DNA of 64,000 bases from Branchiostoma floridae (Eukaryota > Chordata > Leptocardii > Amphioxiformes > Branchiostomatidae), in assembly GCF_000003815.2 (NCBI RefSeq), contig NC_049986.1, positions 24,334,952 to 24,398,951 on the forward strand, read 5' to 3'. Shown here one piece after another: positions 33,558 through 46,145 of the stretch. The notes beneath the pieces were generated by a model. It had not been told where the DNA came from and made no database searches. It saw nothing but the letters and a program-made list of their open reading frames with translations. Position numbers and translations under genes: made by a program. Position 1 is the stretch's first letter; each line of letters starts with the position of its first letter.

Positions 33558-36500
33558 CTATAGACTACTTGTCTTCCTGCCCCTCTCCTTCATGGCCTGT
33601 TTGCTGGCCTCCATACGCCGCTTGTTCATCGGGTTCCGAGGGTCATAGATGTCGTAGCTGTCAGCTGTCACCACATTAGCGTCCTTCGCCTGGACCTGGA
33701 ATTCGATACCATCACATGTCATTTGATACAGGAGTAACAGGACTTTGATTGATTATCCAGAACACAGGATATGAAAACTAGAACTTCTGCTGCAGTACCT
33801 TGGGAAGCGACTAGCAGGTCCACAATGAAACTTATTACTAGTATCCTTCTTTTTTACCTACTCCTATACCATACTAATGCATCCAAAACTTCTAAAATTA
33901 TAAATGCTATCTACCAAAACAGGATTAAAGACATCAAATTCAAGGTATATGTATTGAAAGATGAACAACTAGTACACAAAATAAGTCAATAGATCAGACA
34001 TCCAGGTATTTTTAAGACAAATAGCAATTTCAATTAATCTGGATATGATATGATTTTGTAAACGGACAGATGTTTCTGCTAGCATCCACTACCCCTCATC
34101 AGTGACAGTGCGTTGGATCCACCACCCCTTGTCAGGTTGTGGATGCTACCTGAAATGTCTCTTTCCAAAATCATATCCAGTTGCTTGTGAGTATCTGTTA
34201 TTATGTGAAACTCACCTGTGCTGCCTCGAAGTGCAGTCTGTGAGCCATCCAACTGTCTCCCAGAGGCTGATCATCCTCCTCTGTCTCCTCCTCCTCTGCC
34301 TCCTCCTCCTCCTCATCTTCTCCTGTCGACTCCTTCCTCACAGAGAAAAGCTTGTTCTGAAACTTTGACAGCAGAGCCAGAGTCTGCTCTTCTCTTGATC
34401 CTCCTTTCTTCTTCTCTTTCTGTTTCTTCTCCAGGTATTTCTGTCGCTCGGAATGGAAATCTGCCAGGGCATCTTCCTCTTTTTCCTCCTTCTCTTCTTC
34501 CTTCATTCTTTCCTTCTCTTCCTCTTCTTCTTGCTTTGCCTTCTGTCTTCTCTGAAGTTCTCTCTTCAGAGCTCTGGTTTCTTCCCGCAGGGCTTCGATC
34601 CTGCTCTTCGTGTCTTGATCAGTCTCTACTTTCTCCTCACTCGCAGGAGTCTCGACATTGGCGCCAGTCTTCAGCTTTTTTCGGATCTTCTCTTTCATGG
34701 CTTCCTTGTCTTCGCCGGGAGAATCTGAATCTTGGTCAGACTCAGAACTGTCGTCTGAGTCTTGCTTCTTTCTCTTCTGATTATCTGTACAGATGGAAGA
34801 AAAAGACAGGCAATGCACATGAGCTGGCAGAAGACAATGGACAGAGATCTCGCCATTACATAACAGAGTGGCAGTCAGGGAGCAGTGCCCCTGCCCACCA
34901 GCAAGCCAGTCACAACTCCTCAACAAAATGAGGTTTGGCACTTACAAGAAGAAGAAGAAGAAGAAGAAGAAGAAGAAGAAGAAGAAGAAACTAAAGGAGA
35001 TCTTCAAACAGTAACAGGAGATGGAAAGATGCAATGAGAATGGCTGTAGACATAACGCTGGATTTCTCTAAATGCTGTAAGAAATGTACCTGGAAAACCT
35101 ATCTTGGCAATATCAAGGACTGCATATTAATTACCCTCCTAGAAAGGCAGATTGCAGCAGCACAAATACGAGTCCGGCAGTAAACATAAACATGGCTACC
35201 TTGTCCCCATCCAACCACCAGGTCACATTACGGGACTAGGTACTAGGTAATGTAAGTATGGGACCTGCCAAGACCCATCGAACACCTGTAAAGTAAAGAG
35301 GTCCCACCTGCATCAGAGGGTGAAGTTGGGACGGCGGGGACAGAGCTGAGTCGTGGGTCGTCCTTCAGAAGGTCGTGGCTGCTCTTACCCTTGGGACGGA
35401 GTTCCTCTGTCACTGCATTCACCTGGGGGAGGGGGGCGCCGCAATTATTATACATGATGTTTGCGAGGGGGGAGGGGGGCACAGCAATTATTGTACATGA
35501 TGTTTGCAAGGGGGGAGGGGGGCACAGCGATTATTGTACATGATGTTTGCGAGGGGACGGGCACAGCATATATTAGCCATGTACATGTAGGTTCATGTGG
35601 GGAAGGGAGCACTGCATTTATTTATACAAGTGTTAAGCCATAAGATAATAAAAAAAGCTAGAGCATAAGACTGGGGACATGGAAGAACATGACAAAGAGG
35701 AGCAAGGGGCCAGTCATTGGCCTAAGCACTTAGGCAGGCAGCAGCATTTACTACACAATTGGAGGTTAATGTGAGGTAGTGTCGTAGCATTTACTACACA
35801 GTTATGTAGGTTCATGTTGGGGCGGGGGTGTGGGGTGCGGGGAAGCATCATTTAGAACACATGTATAATTATGTAGGCCAGGTATCTCATTTAATATACA
35901 AGGGGGTAAATGCTGAACATTGGTAGGTCTGGAATTTTACAGTGGCAAACAATTTTCTAAGTACATGTACAAAAAATACTGATAGCCTCTGCCCCTGAGG
36001 CATTGCCAAAACAGCACATCACATCCCTACCTCCTCCTCATCCTCCTCAGCCTCATCCCCAAACGACAGGAGTTTGAAATTCTTGGTGGCTCGCGCCGTG
36101 CTCTTTGCTTCTTCCTTCTTTTCCTTCTTATCTTCTCGGATTATCTCTCGAGGAACGATGTCATCAAACGGATTGAAGAGGACCTGAACATGTAACAAGG
36201 TATGGTGGATTGGTGGTATTGTATTTATACAAATCATAGGACTTGGCTGCATATAAGCTTTCATTCCATGTTTGTTGCATTGTAGAAAGAACAATAAACA
36301 AGTCTGCTTCAACATTTGATTTTGTAATACTTATTTACAACCCTTTGCTGTAAACTAGCAAATTCAATTGAACATTTAACTCTTGCACCCTGATGTAGAT
36401 GGGCTGCTTGATGTCAGGAAGTACATTACCAACACAGATGTCAGAAAACTTTATGCTAACTTGTTAAATTGCACACTTGCCAAGTCTTGACACATTTCAA

Positions 36501-38813
36501 TACATAAAAGAAACCCACCTCAGTGGCCTTGATCTTGTGCGGGTGCAGCGGCCGGTCCTCTCCGTCCACCTCCACCTCCGCTAGCTTCAGCATGTTGTAC
36601 ACAGTCTTCCCTGTAACCTGCGCAGGGAGAAGGGGGAATGTCACAACAACTATGTTTTATCATCTTTCTCAATGAGAGATTGTTTCAAGTAGTCTGGTTA
36701 TTGATATGATTTTGTTGCCTTGCTCTCCACAGCAGTTTGACAAGTAATGGTGGATGCCACTCAAAAGCTTCTCAAAGCTTATGACCCCATTCATTTTGTA
36801 TCAGTTTAATTTCCTTACTCTAAAATCATTTCAAAGCCTTGCATTATTAAACAATCAATGTCATAACATTATCATCAATGACTCGTAGCAGATCAACAAT
36901 GGTAGGGGACATGAACCACAGACTATAGAAAATCTGTCAGTTATCAGTTATTTATGTAGTAAGTGGCTATTGTTTTGAATTATGGTTGTTGAAAAGAGCT
37001 AGTCTACATAATGTAGCAAAAACTTTTATGTGTTGCAATAGCTACCTTAATGTTATTCACAGTGTGAATTGCATTTGTCAACTGTTCGTTTATTCATTCA
37101 TCCATCATCCATTTGTTACTTTGTTCATCCATCCATCCATCTATCCATTTATTCATTCCTTCACTCATTCTCACCTTAGCAAAGATGGTGTGTTTCCCAT
37201 GAAGATGGTCCGCTCTGTCCAGTGTGAAGAAGAACTGGCTGCCGTTATCGTTTGGTCCGGAGTTTGCCATGGCAACGAGGCCTCGTCTGACGAAACGTAA
37301 TCTGGGGGAAGAAGCAAGCATGAAATATTTCTAATGAATAGTAGTTTCCAGGGTTACTAAGTCTTTACACCATGCTTCCCATGCAGCTCTGTCCAGCAGG
37401 CTCACTGTAGTTAGACAGCATATTTGACCATAATGATCAAAGGCTAAAGCTACTTTCCTGTCTACCACACCCACTCGCACCCTTGTTTTTGTATTGTATA
37501 CAAATTTACGACAAAACCAAAGTTGTTTTGTCAAAAGCATGTTGTAGTATGATGAAAACAATAAAATACATAACACTTAACTTTATCATTCATATTTCAC
37601 AACTCAACTACTAGTACTGAAGTGGGATTCATTGAGGTTACGTTTCAAGACTGTTGCAATGTCATTTGTCTGTTGACAAATGATCACATCCACAAATCAC
37701 TGACCTCTGGTGGAACTCGTCCTTGAAGGGTTTGCCGTAGACAGACTCGCCCCCCTCCCCCGTCCCGGTGGGGTCTCCCCCCTGCACACACAGGCCTCGC
37801 ACCACTCTGAAATAGGAGATCAACAGTTATATAGAGCATCCGTAAATAACTTCATCAGGTTGGCAATTATTCATATAGTAAGGTTCTTTAAGCACAACCA
37901 GGGGGTAATTTACGTCCAACGTTTTGATGTAGCTTCCAGTCATTCTACCCTGATGATGGTGTCTGATAGACTTCAGACTTGAGGCTTAATTTGAGACTTT
38001 ATTTTATTTAGACATTGAAACGTTGGACGTAAATACCGCCTGGTTGTGCTAAAAGAAGCTTACTATATGAACAGTTATATAGAATTTAAGATTTATTCCA
38101 TCATACCTACAGTAGGCCGCAGCAAGGTGGTCTTAATTTCATGGATAGGGTTGTTGACTCACATTCTGGTTCTGTAACCCCAGGCCCCAATGGTGTGCTC
38201 TTGCCTTGGAAAATGCACTTTATTAACTACACATAACATGTATTCCATCCTTTTACTCGGGTTAAAGCATTAAAATGAGTACATAGCTTTGGTTAGGGTA
38301 GAGTTTGAGGAAAGCCACACCTCGAGCACATTACAGAACCTCACTAACTTAACGTTACACACATCCCAGAGTGAGGGGATCAAAGTTTACAGAAGGGTTT
38401 TGGGACCACTGGTATATATGCATTATTCTGCGTACACGTATGTGTATTTGCAACCACATTAAGTTTTGTAACAGCCTACTACTTGTATCTTAAAATACAG
38501 CAGCCCTACTTGACTAAAAAAAAACAGTGGACTAGCATTCGCTGAGACATCAACTCACAGATGTAGAAAAGGACATTTTCTCAAAGCCCTTTTCATTTTG
38601 ACAATAACTCTAAGACATCCTGTCATTGACACAGATAACTACTCACCTGTGGAAGACGGTCCCATTGTAGTAACCCTCCAGACACAGCTGTACGAAGTTC
38701 CTACAGGCCAGAGGAGCCTCCTTAGACCACAGCTCAAGATCTATGTCTCCTACAGTCGTCTTCAGAAGCACTTTCCCTTTCGATGGGGGCTCCTGGATGT
38801 AGATGTTGCTCAT
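33558..38813 (-). CDS. CWC27: CWC27 spliceosome-associated cyclophilin
   Basis: Eight exons on the minus strand: 38813-38647, 37806-37705, 37301-37175, 36617-36519, 36183-36031, 35422-35308, 34784-34216, 33695-33558. They total 1470 bases (489 residues; human CWC27 has 472). The start [20 protein letters not shown] is nearly that of human CWC27. The N-terminal cyclophilin fold includes [11 protein letters not shown] and [15 protein letters not shown]. It is followed by [45 protein letters not shown], a Glu/Lys coiled-coil region and [14 protein letters not shown] near the end. The family acts in the spliceosome (Bact complex, with CWC22 and eIF4A3). The PGF of the usual RVVPGFxVQGGD segment reads RGL here. 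It lies head-to-head with URM1. Confidence 0.95.
34945..34989. repeat. (GAA)n microsatellite
   Basis: About 14 GAA units in CWC27 intron 6 on the plus strand. Confidence 0.92.
35437..35575. repeat. Minisatellite of about 45 bases in a CWC27 intron
   Basis: Three units with TGTACATGATGTTTGC followed by GAGGGG-type G-rich sequence and GCACAGC. Confidence 0.8.
37871..38070. mobile_element. Fold-back MITE-like element in CWC27 intron 1
   Basis: Arms of about 60 bases pair across a loop of about 85: the left arm starts TCATATAGTAAGGTTCTTTA and contains TTTACGTCCAACGTTT; the right arm is its imperfect reverse complement. It is preceded by GTAAATAACTTCATCAGGTT, also found beside the fold-back at 41291. 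Confidence 0.75.
38118..38225 (+). mobile_element. Decayed tRNA-derived SINE-like fragment
   Basis: AGCAAGGTGGTCTTAATTTC, GGGTTGTTGACTCA and CTTGCCTTGG have the same layout as the fragment at 40775-40865. Box sequences are degraded. Confidence 0.35.
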
Positions 38814-39153
38814 CTTGGAAGTCTATCAGATCCTTCGCTTGGGTAAGACTTCTTAGTAGTGTTGAATAGCGGCGAGTTCGGTGGATAAATTGAGGGAAAA
38901 CACGAAACGAGTTTCACTTTTTCGATCTGGGCGCCATCTTGGGGTTAAATCAGGTCATCAGTGCAACCAAACGTGTTCAAAATAATCACGATTGCCAGAA
39001 AGTGATGTAACAATTACTTAAAACATCAGTATTATTGAATAAAACTTCTTTTTCAACCATAAAATCGGTTTTTAAATCATTTTTACATTTTCTTGCTTTT
39101 ACTTTGATGGGTGACTCGTTGCGATGCTATCCAAGTCAAAGGTCACAGTCAGC
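38814..39153. promoter_or_regulatory. Bidirectional promoter of CWC27 and URM1
   Basis: Only 340 bases separate the two start codons, on opposite strands. There is no TATA box in a sensible position for either; GGGCGCCATCTTGG (38930-38943) contains a YY1-like CCATCTT core. This layout is common for housekeeping pairs. Confidence 0.6.
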
Positions 39154-42100
39154 ATGGCGAACTCTGTGAACATTTGTTTAGAATTCAGGTAAGATTTCAC
39201 CGTTTTGGCAGACTTCTGTAGTTTGGGCTGGTTGTAATTTCTTATCAGAGGCATCAGAGGTACATGTAGGTAACTAGGCGTCATTTTTCAACCTTAGAAA
39301 CGTTCATTTGCAGACGAACCCTGTCGTTTCGCGAGTTGGATATCTGCCCCCCTCCCCCATCACAACATGTTTTGGAGCTGACAGTAACTTAGTAACTAGC
39401 TAGGTAATGTTTCTGGCGTGCTGCTTATGTATGCAACACAGACAAAATATCGAAATATTTAAATGATATTCATATGATTTTGGTTTTCGTTTTTTAAAGA
39501 CATACAAGTATTTCAATTTTGATATCGAATTATAAGTTTGCTATGGCAGTCTTTCTTGCATACAATTACAATTATGTAGATACATGTGACTTACAGTACA
39601 ATTGCACACTTTCCCAGCATATCTGAAATGTTCCCCTTAGCATTTTGCATGTGATAGATGTTAAACAGCTTTCTTCAGTCATCATTTCTTTCCAGTAGTA
39701 GCAAATAACTACTACTAGTAGTACTAGTGCTTATAAAAATCTAAAAGTGTACAGAATCGAGCCCAAATGCCTCAGAACTATACAAAAGAAGAACTTTAGA
39801 AGAAGAAGAAGAACTTTATTGCGCAACAATTGTAACAGTTACAATGTATGGCAATGTGAACAACTATATACTAATACAAATAACTAACAACTAATGTAAT
39901 ATAATATAATATAACAGTATAAACAATCTAGTGAGTATCATAAAGCATTATCTCCTTTTTGCAATGAGTTGTGAATGAATTGGCCTACGTAGGCAGATAT
40001 ATATGAACAGGACATGATAATATCAAATGGAATACCTCTGACCTAACATGTGGCAGTACAATTTCGGACTTACATACAATATTTTGAAATAACTTTTGAC
40101 GGTCTTCTTCATAAGTCGGACAATCCATTACAAAATTAAATTCATTTTCTATGTCATTATGGCATGTGGGACAAAGTCTCTCATTGGCTGGTATGTTGTA
40201 GTGTCGGCCCTTTTCAATTTGTAAGGTGTGTGCACTAATCCTTAGTCTCGTTAGGTCATTTCTAAACAATTTGTTTTGAACAGATGAAAGATATTTTTCG
40301 AAACAGAATTCTTTTTTGATTTTACAGTACTGAGTTTGTTAAAACTTCTTAATTCTTGTCTAGGAAAGTAGGATGATGATGTTTTGTTTCCTCTCCTGAC
40401 AGCGGAGGTGCCGAGCTGCTGTTTGACATGGTGAAGAAACATGACGTCAGCCTGCCGGGAAACAGCCAGCCTTGTGAGTTTAGTTTACTTATAAGTTATA
40501 TGTAATAAGCTCTTTGACACTTCTGAGTATGCATGTGAAACAACAGGAATTGTGGTAATAAGTCATGGTGACGGCCCCTGACTTGCAAGCAGTTCTTGTC
40601 TCAACCATTGTCTCTATTGACAGTGTTGGGTTCTTTAAAGTACTCAAGATGTTGCTCTCCTCAAATATGGAATCTTCGGCTGTATATCCCTATAGAGAAA
40701 AGCTAATTCCACATTTTCACCTAACTAGAGTGAGGATATACATGTACATGTAGGTGCGAGGTGAATCTCCCAAGGGTACAACATTGTGGTCTTGCTAGGA
40801 TTCAAACTAAGAACCTTTATATTCTGAGTCAACAAGCCTAACCACAATACCACCTTGCTACCATCATGATTGTTTCACTTATCCAGGAGTTGTCTAGTTT
40901 GAGACTTTTTCTTGCTGATTATTTCAATGCATCTTTTTTTTCTTTCCAGGGACCATCAAGTCCCTTCTGGTGTGGATTAAGGAGAACCTGCTGAAGGAGA
41001 GGCCAGAACTGTTTGTACAGGGAGACACTGTGTAAGGAGTTCTGTAGACATGTCAGCAAACATGCACGTAAAATAGAACATATGGTACCAGAACATATCG
41101 GTTTACCAAAGATTTACAGACAGGGTGTTGAAAAATTGGGGAGGGGGATCTCTTAGATACATGTCTGAACCAAAGTCTTTTTCTGAATGGCCCTAACACC
41201 TTGCAGGTTAATTTCACACAATGCATTTTCATGAAAAAAAAATAACTGTTGTATATCTCCGTAAATAGTTTCATCAGGTTGGTAGATCAATCGAACAGTC
41301 TTCTTCGTTTCACAACCTTCTTCTTATTCTTCTGCAAACGTTTCGGTGACTGTCTGTCACCTTCATCAGTGCAAAATGAACAGCATCCTTGCCACTACGT
41401 CACAAAGTGGCAAGGATGATTAACGTATCACGTTCGAGAACATTTCATGTCAAGTAATTACGTCACAATAGGTTTAGTTCGATTTGCACTGTATAGTTCA
41501 TATCGCACCAAGTAACGTTAGTATATTTCATTTTGCACTGATGAAGGTGACAGACAGTCACCAAAACGTTTGCAGAAGAATAAAAAGAGGTTGTGAAACG
41601 AAGAAGACTGTTCGAGTGTTGTATATCTCAATTGCCTGAAGCCTCTAGCTAGTTTGGTGGCAATGTGCTTCTTGTTAGTAATAAGATTAATGTATGATTT
41701 GTTTTCTGCAGGAGACCAGGGATCTTGGTGCTTATCAACGATGTGGACTGGGAACTCATGGTAAGTGTTGATTAGACATACTGTTATAGTCTGATTAAGA
41801 GATTATCTGTACTTTGATGGTTGGCAACATTTTATGTTTCCACATATCTTGCACATAAGGAATAGTCATACTAGGAAAGTACAAAGTGCATGAAATGTTT
41901 AAAGAGACATGTACAACTTAAAGATGTTATGGGTTCTTTATCTTTAAGGTACCCAATTCAATACACCATGGTGTGTAACTTTCAGCCAGTAGGTACCCAA
42001 TGTTTGAGTAATGAGACTAAATTGCGTGCTGGAGGCCCCCCTCAAACATCGGACCCCCGTTTTAGGTCCCTTCTGAAAGATGATCCAAAATACTGACCGG

Positions 42101-42383
42101 ACTGCACGTTGTTTAATTCCATGATTGAGTGATAGTTTGTTATTACTTTCTCAAAGTAAGTTTTATGTAACAATGTTGAGTCTGCTTTCTACAAATGTTA
42201 TTTGCCACTACAGGTATCATTAATGATGAAAATGGCAGAGAACAGTTTTTACAACAAACTTGCTTTTTTTGCTAATACAACAAACAAAATATAGTTTGTT
42301 TCATTGATTTTCAGGGAGAGTTGGAGTATCAGCTGGAAGAAAACGACAGAATAGTTTTCATTTCAACATTACACGGAGGCTGA
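39154..42383 (+). CDS. URM1: Ubiquitin-related modifier 1
   Basis: Five exons: 39154-39188, 40403-40473, 40950-41031, 41712-41760, 42315-42383, total 306 bases, 101 residues, the length of human URM1. The product starts [19 protein letters not shown] and contains [35 protein letters not shown] and the terminal STLHGG. The C-terminal Gly-Gly is the site of thiocarboxylation by MOCS3/Uba4. URM1 then donates sulfur for 2-thiouridine in tRNA and can be conjugated to proteins under oxidative stress. An in-frame ATG at 39124 would add ten residues; the start at 39154 is chosen because its length matches other URM1 proteins. Cytosolic. Confidence 0.95.
39800..40400 (-). mobile_element. Truncated LINE 3' end in URM1 intron 1
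   Basis: On the minus strand a frame reads [20 protein letters not shown], then [19 protein letters not shown], the C-terminal zinc-knuckle type region after reverse transcriptase in non-LTR elements. Its 3' end (plus strand TTTATTGCGCAACAATTGTA) recurs at 50770. A frame slip precedes the coding part, so it is dead. Confidence 0.75.
40775..40865 (-). mobile_element. tRNA-derived SINE fragment in URM1 intron 2
   Basis: The minus strand shows GGTGGTATTGTGGTTAGG (A box-like) and AGTTTGAATCC (B box-like) at tRNA spacing, then a CAAGAC...CCCTTGGGAG tail. Confidence 0.5.
41291..41614. mobile_element. Fold-back element with arms of about 95 bases in URM1 intron 3
   Basis: The left arm starts TCGAACAGTCTTCTTCGTTT and runs through CTGCAAACGTTT and GTGACTGTCTGTCACCTTCA to TTGCACT-like sequence. 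The right arm is its near-perfect reverse complement ending at 41614. The loop holds no coding sequence. Beside the left arm is TTTCATCAGGTTGG, as at 37850. Confidence 0.82.
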
Positions 42384-42852
42384 CACTTATTTACCAAAAA
42401 CTTGTTCAACAAGATGTAAGAAAATATCTTGTAGTAGAATATTTTAAAGGATTGTACATGTAATGTGTTCTAATTTGATATGTTATAAGTCTTAATAAGG
42501 ACATAACTAAGGATTTTTTAATTTTATTTTTTACCTAAGCGCATTGAAAGCTTGTTTACAGTAAGCACAATCTTGTAAATTTCAGGAGTGAGCAAAGAGG
42601 TTTAGTTATGCCCCATTGATGATCGAGTGTGATTCAATGAGCCAGAAGATTTGAAAATCCACGAATGTTGTTTATGTAACTACAATGATAAATGTTACTG
42701 AATGAGGTTCATTTCCATATTTCAAATAGGAATGTATGAGATGACAATACTTTGTTGCTTATAATCATTAACATTTGCATCAAAATGCACATTTGTTGGT
42801 CCGATTTGGACCTGGACATTAAACAACACTCGTCATAACAGCTCACGATGCT
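42384..42852. other. Convergent intergenic interval after URM1
   Basis: URM1 3' UTR on the plus strand and, on the minus strand, sequence after the lectin exon. An ATTAAA at about 42816 could serve URM1. No further gene seen. Confidence 0.45.
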
Positions 42853-43286
42853 TCAACTTGGGACTTGACAGATGAAATTCAGAGATGCGTTAGAACACAA
42901 CAAATCGTTCCAACTGTTCATAGGCCTGATGGTAGATTGTATATTTTCATTACCTGGCCAATAATGTGCACAGTGCTCATTGCCGCCATACGCATTGTTG
43001 GGTTCTCCTGGAGCCCACTGCTCAAAATGTCCAAGAGGAACACCGTCTGCCCACACAAATTTACCCTCTTGGACGCGGTCAGTCAGTCCAAACCAGAACC
43101 AGGCGTTTTTATCCACAGCGTTCTTCAGATCGATGAGGAACGCGTTGATGCCCGCATCCCAGGGCATGGCGAGAGTTCCGCCATCAGAAGAACAGGTCGC
43201 AACTGCATGGTCGTAGTTACCCTGTTGGTTGAAGGCCTTGAAGCACAGTTGGTTGGGATGGTAGTATTTGTACCCGTCTGGGCAAC
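42853..43286 (-). CDS. C-type lectin domain terminal exon
   Basis: The exon opens after acceptor CTTGAAACAG in phase 1 and reads GCPDGYKYYHPNQLCFKAF, ATCSSDGGTLAMP, FWFGLTDRVQEGKFVW, EPNNAYGGNEHCAHY and WNDLLCSNASLNFICQVPS, then stop. This is one complete long-form C-type lectin domain of 143 residues. EPN is the motif of mannose-type Ca2+ binding, and WND is the second Ca2+ motif. No signal-peptide exon was found in the 1.4 kb before it on the same strand. Its phase equals that of the last exon of the upstream CCP receptor, so it may be an alternative last exon of that gene. It could also be the end of a separate gene with an exon I missed. Confidence 0.75.
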
Positions 43287-44696
43287 CTGTTTCAAGAACA
43301 GGATGGATCAGAAGAGCAACTTCTACATTCATGTTCAGGGCTCGAAATACCGTCCTGCATATGCAGGTTTGCGCAGGTAAAGTTAGATCTGTGCGGGTAT
43401 TTCGAGCAAAAAGTATTTCGAGCCCTGACGCTGTATGACATTGCATGGTGTAGCTAATATGCGTTCCTGGGACCTGTGATCCGTGCCCTACACTGCGTGC
43501 CAAAGTATAACGTTTATTATCTATAGTATGTAATGCATGAGTACATTACATGCATATAATGGAGTCAATTAATGACATCATCCAGGGGTTTATGTATGGT
43601 ATCGATGACAACAGCATAAGGTGCAATCAAACTGGAATGCACCATGGCCTTGGACGATGATTCATATGCTGATGGTGATAATGCTATAGGATGCACTAAA
43701 AACTAGGATTTTTTACTGCAATTAAACCAAAGCATTATAATGAATGTTTCTTTTCTTGTGATTGTGGCATACAGACTTTTGAATAATGAAGGGTAACCCA
43801 TTATTTTAAAAATATTTTTTGTTGTTAACTTGCTGCAAGGCTTGCTGTTATATTTATGCACAAAACCTATTCTATGCCATGTCATGTTTTGTATTTTACA
43901 AATTAAGAAGCATTCATTTGAATCCATTTGGATTGGAAATTTATTTCAGCTCAGCAATCAAAACACAACAATGGAGCAACCGATACATACAATGCCCCAT
44001 CTGTACAATCAGCCACACTAAACAGCAAAGATCAGCAAAGCTATCTGTAAATATTGCTTATGAGGAAAATATATTAAATTTTAGTTTTTACATTTTATCC
44101 AAAGTTTAAAAAAAACACTCCTGTTAATTGCTTCACTCAAATGTAGCACATTTTCATCAAATGGATAACACAAAGCAAACAGCTTTGCAACATAACAGTA
44201 ATGCAAACTGAATAATTATAAGTCACTGATTAAAGAATATTCCATTAATTTAAGACTATGATTAGTATTAAATATACCATTAATACGGTTATTACCTTCA
44301 TCAAATACTTTCGCAGCCAGTAACCACACGTCAAAACATATTGTACTAGTATTCACACATCACAAATGGGAACTATTGTACTTGCCACTTGACTTACAGC
44401 ACATACAACTGGTAGTACCTGTTTTATCTGTATGCATGCTTTTTTGTGTCTGAATAAAGTTTTTACTAAAAAAAAGATATAGGTCATGAGTCAGAGGTAG
44501 TAAACATAAAGTCATTGTCCGTAACAGATTTTTTTCTGGTCGTCTCCAGGTTGGTTGTACTGTTTTTTAGTAACCTGGGCTTTTTGTGGTTATATGTCAC
44601 TGGTCAGCTATAACATTACCCTAAATACCTGGGGCGGATAGCCTACGTTGTGCATTCTGTGTTCAACTCATTATCGACTTCTTGTTATTCGATGAT
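43287..44696. other. AT-rich interval between the lectin exon and the IgGFc-binding exon
   Basis: No exon was recognised on either strand. TTTATT at about 43937 could be a minus-strand AATAAA signal for the upstream receptor gene. Confidence 0.4.
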
Positions 44697-46048
44697 CTAG
44701 GGATTTACAGAGATCTGTTCAAAACGCATGCCTCCGGGAAACCCAACTGAGTCGTAGGAGGAGTAGCCGTAGTAGAAGACAGAGAAGGTGACAACAGCGG
44801 AGTTGTGTTTGATCTTGTGAGTGCCTGTGCTTGTGATGTGCAGCTGCGCAGCGGACAGGTCAGTGCCAGGAATCTGCACCCAAGATGTGGAGGATGGAAG
44901 AGCGCGTCCGTCATAGAGAAGGCCGGACCTCTCAGTGGTTTTTATGATGATATTGATGTAGCTGTCATATACTGAGCCCGCAGCATCAACTGTGGCGAAT
45001 GTGTAGTCTGCTGCGAAGTGTTCAGTCGGTGGAATGTACATCATGAAAGGGTCCCCAGTAGTATAATCAGACTCAAACCCCTTGCTGTACTGCAGAACCA
45101 TGATCGGTTTGGAAGATGCGATTACCTGGTAGGCGCTGGACGGAACATCATCCAAATCCCAGAATTCACCGGAATGAAGCCATTGAGATCTACTTGTATG
45201 CCCCGTGACTCTGACTGTGGTACCGTCCCTGGCGGCAACGATGCGGAAGATATCGCCCCCAGTTCGACCAGCAAGAGGGACTGTAACAAACCTTTTCCCC
45301 CAAGTGTCCACTGGGGGAATTTGCTCTACTAGGTGGTCGCAAGAGTGGATTCCTACAGGGACATTGGCACATTGAACGCCAGACATCAGGGTAACAGGCT
45401 TGTTTGAGGTGACGCGTGTGCCTGTAAGGTCAGATCTTTGACCTTGGAACTGAACAGCTTCAAATTTGTTCAGAACCAACCTGATGACACTTCCGGTGGA
45501 GTAGGTCAACCCTTGGTAGTGCGTAGTTCCCCGTAACGTGATCACAATGTATGTGTTATCTTCAGTACCAAAAATGCCAAATTCTGATGGTCCAGCTGGG
45601 TGTGGTTCAGTAGAGATGTAAGAAGCTACAAAGTATTCATTTCCAAGGCTGTCTAAAGGGAGGCCAAGGAACCCGTCTGTTGTGGCCGGCCTTTTGTTTA
45701 CGCCATACACAATGATTTCTTTATCTGATGTAATTGAGATGCCTTTCTGTGCCTTCTCATTACCGATGAGCGCGAGGGAAGGGGGAAGGCTCACGACCTG
45801 CACTGCTGCATCTGTGACCGTGAGGCGTCTGGTGAAGCCGGCTCCGGGTGCAGAGATGGTGACTGAGGCGGGATCAGAACTTGCGCTGGTGATGAACAGC
45901 TCAAGTATGAGTTCCCATTGCCATGGTGTTAGGTTCTGAAGAAACCCGACCATGAACTCGGTGCCTCTGTTGTCCGGAGCTGCAAATTGGAAAACGCTTC
46001 TGTATAAGGCCTTTTTACTTGATGTGGACCATCTCATCATCATCAATT
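44697..46048 (-). CDS. IgGFc-binding domain, last exon
   Basis: One exon of 450 codons contains the N-terminal type domain of IgGFc-binding protein (FCGBP): TEFMVGFLQNLTPWQWELIL, SVTISAPGAGFTRRLTV, EIIVYGVNKR, DGFLGLPLDSLGNEYFVASY, PVTLMSGVQCANVP, CDHLVEQIPPVDTWGKRFVT, then PFMMYIPPTEHFAADYTF. In vertebrate FCGBP this domain precedes vWD repeats; here none follows and the exon stops at 44697. Invertebrate deuterostomes have many such domains joined to other modules. Binding to antibody Fc cannot be the ancestral role. Confidence 0.85.
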
Positions 46049-46109
46049 CTACAAAATGAGGAATAGTTGGCTAGGAGATCTAAAGTCAGTCCGCGGAAAG
46101 GACACACAG

Positions 46110-46145
<36 letters not shown>

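Noticed and set aside
34201-34941. Long Glu/Lys-rich open frame extending past CWC27 exon 7, and a long frame on the opposite strand
   Set aside because: The extension past 34784 is intron read-through after a clear acceptor; the opposite-strand frame is a mirror of the Glu-rich coding sequence.
43300-43503. Upstream extension of the C-type lectin frame to an ATG at 43503 or 43339
   Set aside because: An acceptor (TTCTTGAAACAG) stands exactly before the domain, and the extension gives no proper signal peptide.
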